Positions 13,575 to 15,738 of a stretch of DNA of 15,738 nucleotides are shown piece by piece. The DNA is from Bacteroidia bacterium. GTDB taxonomy: Bacteria; Bacteroidota; Bacteroidia; Cytophagales; Cyclobacteriaceae. Position numbers and translations under genes: made by a program. Every line of letters begins with the position of its first letter. The first letter of the stretch is position 1. Below the pieces are notes generated by a model. That model was given only the letters and a program-made list of their open reading frames with translations, had not been told where the DNA came from and did not search any database. The stretch spans positions 1 to 15,738 of the forward strand of contig JAENVX010000111.1 in the NCBI GenBank assembly GCA_016650355.1, read 5' to 3'.

Positions 13575-14096
13575 GTGAACTCAAAACTGCAACACCTCTT
13601 CGATTCTCTGGAAGTAGAGAAAAATACGCTATTGGCTAGCATAAAAAATGTTTCACCCGAAAAACTCCAACAAGCTCAAGAAGGAAAGTGGTCAATAAAC
13701 CAAATACTGGCCCACCTTATAGCAGCAGAGAAACTTTCCGTTCAATATCTCAACAAAAAAATGTTAGGCCTAAAAGATGCGGGCGACACAGGAATATGGG
13801 AAGAAATAAAACTGGTTGTACTGCAGGTCTCTCAACGGCTACCGTTGAGGTTTAAAGCACCAAGGGCTGTTGTGGAAAGCACCCCTATGTATTCCAATAT
13901 GGCTGAGTTACAAGCCGACTGGGATAACACAAGAGCCGAGTTAAAAAACTTATTGGAAAAATTTGACGAGACGCAGCTTCAAAAAAAGATTTATAAACAC
14001 ATCTTTGCGGGCCGACTAAACATTCAACATGGATTGGTCTTTTTAAAAGAACACATGATGCATCATCGACCACAGATTTCTCGCCTTTTAAAGTAG
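13575..14096 (+). CDS. DinB-fold metal-binding protein
   Basis: This is a 173-residue four-helix-bundle protein of the DinB/YfiT superfamily. The first His of the metal site is His47 in KWSINQILAHLIAAE, and the second and third are His160 and His164 in LKEHMMHHRPQI; the spacing and following Gln match the family. Members include thiol-S-transferases (bacillithiol, mycothiol) and proteins of unknown role, and which applies here cannot be told from sequence. The start codon is GTG at 13575, the first plausible start before the NSKLQHLF helix. It is divergent from the RDD unit and 75 bases upstream of the M14 peptidase gene. No signal peptide is present, so it is cytoplasmic. Confidence 0.85.
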   Translation: MNSKLQHLFDSLEVEKNTLLASIKNVSPEKLQQAQEGKWSINQILAHLIAAEKLSVQYLNKKMLGLKDAGDTGIWEEIKLVVLQVSQRLPLRFKAPRAVVESTPMYSNMAELQADWDNTRAELKNLLEKFDETQLQKKIYKHIFAGRLNIQHGLVFLKEHMMHHRPQISRLLK

Positions 14097-14171
14097 AATT
14101 AAATTAATTCATCGCCTTCTCTTATTTTATTCTTATTGCATTACATACTTTGCATTTCCTTAAATCACAAT

Positions 14172-15738
14172 ATGAAAAGAATACTAATTGCTCTCGCTTT
14201 TATTTGTTTTACCTTATCCACAATCGCTCAATCCAAACTTCAAAGTCCAGATGCATTTCTCGGCTATGAATTAGGTGACCGCTTTACGCGCCACCATCGC
14301 ATGGTAGAATATTTTAAGGCAGTGGATGAGGCTTTACCCAATGTTCAAGTAAGCCAATACGGAGAAACATACGAACATCGTCCATTAATTTACGCAGTTG
14401 TGGCCTCGCCAGAAAACTTTAACAACATCGAACAAATACGATTGGATAATTTGAAGCGGGCTGGTGCAATGGAAGGTTCACCCACGACAAAAGTAGCCAT
14501 CGTATGGCTCAGCTATAATGTACACGGTAATGAAGCCAATTCCATGGAAGCTTCAATGAAAACGCTATACGAACTGGTTAATCCAGGGAATGCCAAAACA
14601 AAGGAGTGGCTGAAGAATACTGTGGTTATTATAGATCCATGCATCAACCCGGACGGCCGTGATCGTTATGCAAATTTTTATAACCAGTATGGAAATATTC
14701 CTGCTAACGCAGATCCGCAAGCGCGTGAACATCGTGAACTTTGGCCTGGAGGCAGAGCAAATCACTACCTCTTTGATTTAAACCGCGACTGGGCATGGGA
14801 GACACAAAAAGAATCGCAAGCACGAATCAAACTTTACAATCAATGGCTGCCGCACGTGCATGTAGATTATCATGAGCAAGGATATAATAGTCCGTATTAT
14901 TTTGCCCCCGCAGCCGAACCCGTTCATGAGGTGGTTACGAATTGGCAACGCGAATTTCAAGTCACCGTTGCGAGGAACAACGCAAAATATTTTGACGAAC
15001 AAGGATGGTTGTATTTTACAAAAGAACGATTCGATTTGTATTATCCCAGCTATGGCGACTCTTATCCTATGAACTGTGGTGCCATTGGCATGACTTATGA
15101 AAAAGGTGGCATTGGAGCCGGCTTGACTATAACCACAATCGAGGGAGACCCTCTAACTTTAAAAGATCGCCTGACGCATCATTTCACAACGGGGATGTCT
15201 ACTGTGGAAATCTCATCACTCAACTCATGGAAGTTAGTGGATGAGTTTGAAAAGTTCTATAGGGAAACTAACACCAATCCGCCCTTCCCTTATAAAAGTT
15301 ATGTAATCAAGGCTGAAAATAATTCTGACAAGCTCAGCAAAATCACCGCCTGGTTTGATTCGCAATCCATTCAATATGGACATGCTACTGCACGACCTTC
15401 AAAAGGTTTTGACTACCAGACTCAATCTATAAGTAATTTTAATATTGGAGCGGAAGACATTGTGGTGACTATCTATCAACCAAAAGGTAGATTTATTACT
15501 TCTGTTTTTGAACCTCAATCTAAACTTACAGACTCTGCAACATACGATGTTACCGCATGGAACCTTCTCTATAGCTTTGACTTAAAAGCATATGCTGTAA
15601 ACGAGAAAATTGTTATTGCTAAACCTTATCAGGCAAAAGCCATCGTTCAAGAAAACATTCCCTCAAAACCATATGCTTACATCTTTCGCTACCAAAGTTT
15701 GAAAGACGTGGAGATGTTGGGAACATTGATGCAGAAAA
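14172..15738 (+). CDS. Secreted M14 zinc carboxypeptidase, 3' end outside window
   Basis: This frame is open from ATG 14172 to the right edge, 522 codons without a stop. A Sec signal covers residues 1-20 (ending STIAQ). The M14 metallopeptidase core follows: the zinc pair His118 and Glu121 in NVHGNEANSME, NPDGRDRY at 159-166, DLNRDW at 202-207 with Asn204-Arg205 for the substrate carboxylate, the third zinc ligand His234 in VDYHEQG, and a likely catalytic Glu310 in MTYEKGG. It should cleave C-terminal residues or peptide amides in the periplasm or outside the cell. Beyond about residue 375 comes a second region (VIKAENNSDKLSKI onward) without M14 motifs. The true C-terminus, and any sorting domain there, cannot be seen. 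This is confidently a protease of the carboxypeptidase A clan. Confidence 0.92.
   Translation, partial: MKRILIALAFICFTLSTIAQSKLQSPDAFLGYELGDRFTRHHRMVEYFKAVDEALPNVQVSQYGETYEHRPLIYAVVASPENFNNIEQIRLDNLKRAGAMEGSPTTKVAIVWLSYNVHGNEANSMEASMKTLYELVNPGNAKTKEWLKNTVVIIDPCINPDGRDRYANFYNQYGNIPANADPQAREHRELWPGGRANHYLFDLNRDWAWETQKESQARIKLYNQWLPHVHVDYHEQGYNSPYYFAPAAEPVHEVVTNWQREFQVTVARNNAKYFDEQGWLYFTKERFDLYYPSYGDSYPMNCGAIGMTYEKGGIGAGLTITTIEGDPLTLKDRLTHHFTTGMSTVEISSLNSWKLVDEFEKFYRETNTNPPFPYKSYVIKAENNSDKLSKITAWFDSQSIQYGHATARPSKGFDYQTQSISNFNIGAEDIVVTIYQPKGRFITSVFEPQSKLTDSATYDVTAWNLLYSFDLKAYAVNEKIVIAKPYQAKAIVQENIPSKPYAYIFRYQSLKDVEMLGTLMQK

Noticed and set aside
1..15738. Search for tRNA, rRNA, CRISPR, insertion sequences or defence genes
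   Set aside because: No cloverleaf-like or ribosomal stretch, no regularly spaced repeats, and no transposase, integrase or nuclease motifs were seen by eye.

Overview
The window reads as a stretch of chromosome from a Bacteroidota bacterium, most likely a Cytophagales-like lineage. The evidence is a moderately AT-rich base composition, near absence of Shine-Dalgarno sequences before clear genes, several exact matches to the Bacteroidota -7 promoter element TAnnTTTG a short way upstream of start codons, many signal-peptide or lipoprotein genes, and housekeeping proteins with the length and motifs of that phylum. There are no tRNA or rRNA genes, insertion sequences, phage genes or CRISPR arrays. 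No gene-free stretch reaches 300 bases.

Region 1 (83-3430, minus strand) is a compact five-gene unit read leftwards: yqeY, cvpA, an alpha/beta hydrolase, a two-CBS-domain protein and NAD kinase (nadK). It is divergent from pdxJ (3558-4274), and the two -7 elements sit face to face in a near-palindrome at 3459-3477. After pdxJ lies a probable 30-residue single-span membrane peptide with its own candidate promoter (4391-4483).

Region 2 (4516-8137) holds an esterase-like lipoprotein, a stand-alone response-regulator receiver, a minimal membrane histidine kinase and a LEA14/WHy-type lipoprotein. The receiver and kinase genes point at each other and overlap by 8 bases at their stop codons.

Region 3 (8236-11363) holds a 2-oxoglutarate/Fe(II) dioxygenase that resembles the catalytic domain of animal HIF prolyl hydroxylases, an exported metal-dependent amidohydrolase, and an exported protein built from ten TPR repeats in an almost unbroken 34-residue register.

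Region 4 (11428-15738) holds a diacylglycerol-kinase-family lipid kinase with a TTG start, a two-gene unit of an RDD membrane protein and an unrecognised exported protein, a DinB-fold protein with a GTG start, and a secreted M14 zinc carboxypeptidase that runs off the right edge.

The window is mostly core and envelope genes. I did not find a clear new defence or mobile system. The points most worth following are the PHD-like dioxygenase, the overlapping tail-to-tail kinase/receiver pair, the tiny membrane peptide and the symmetric pdxJ/yqeY promoter.
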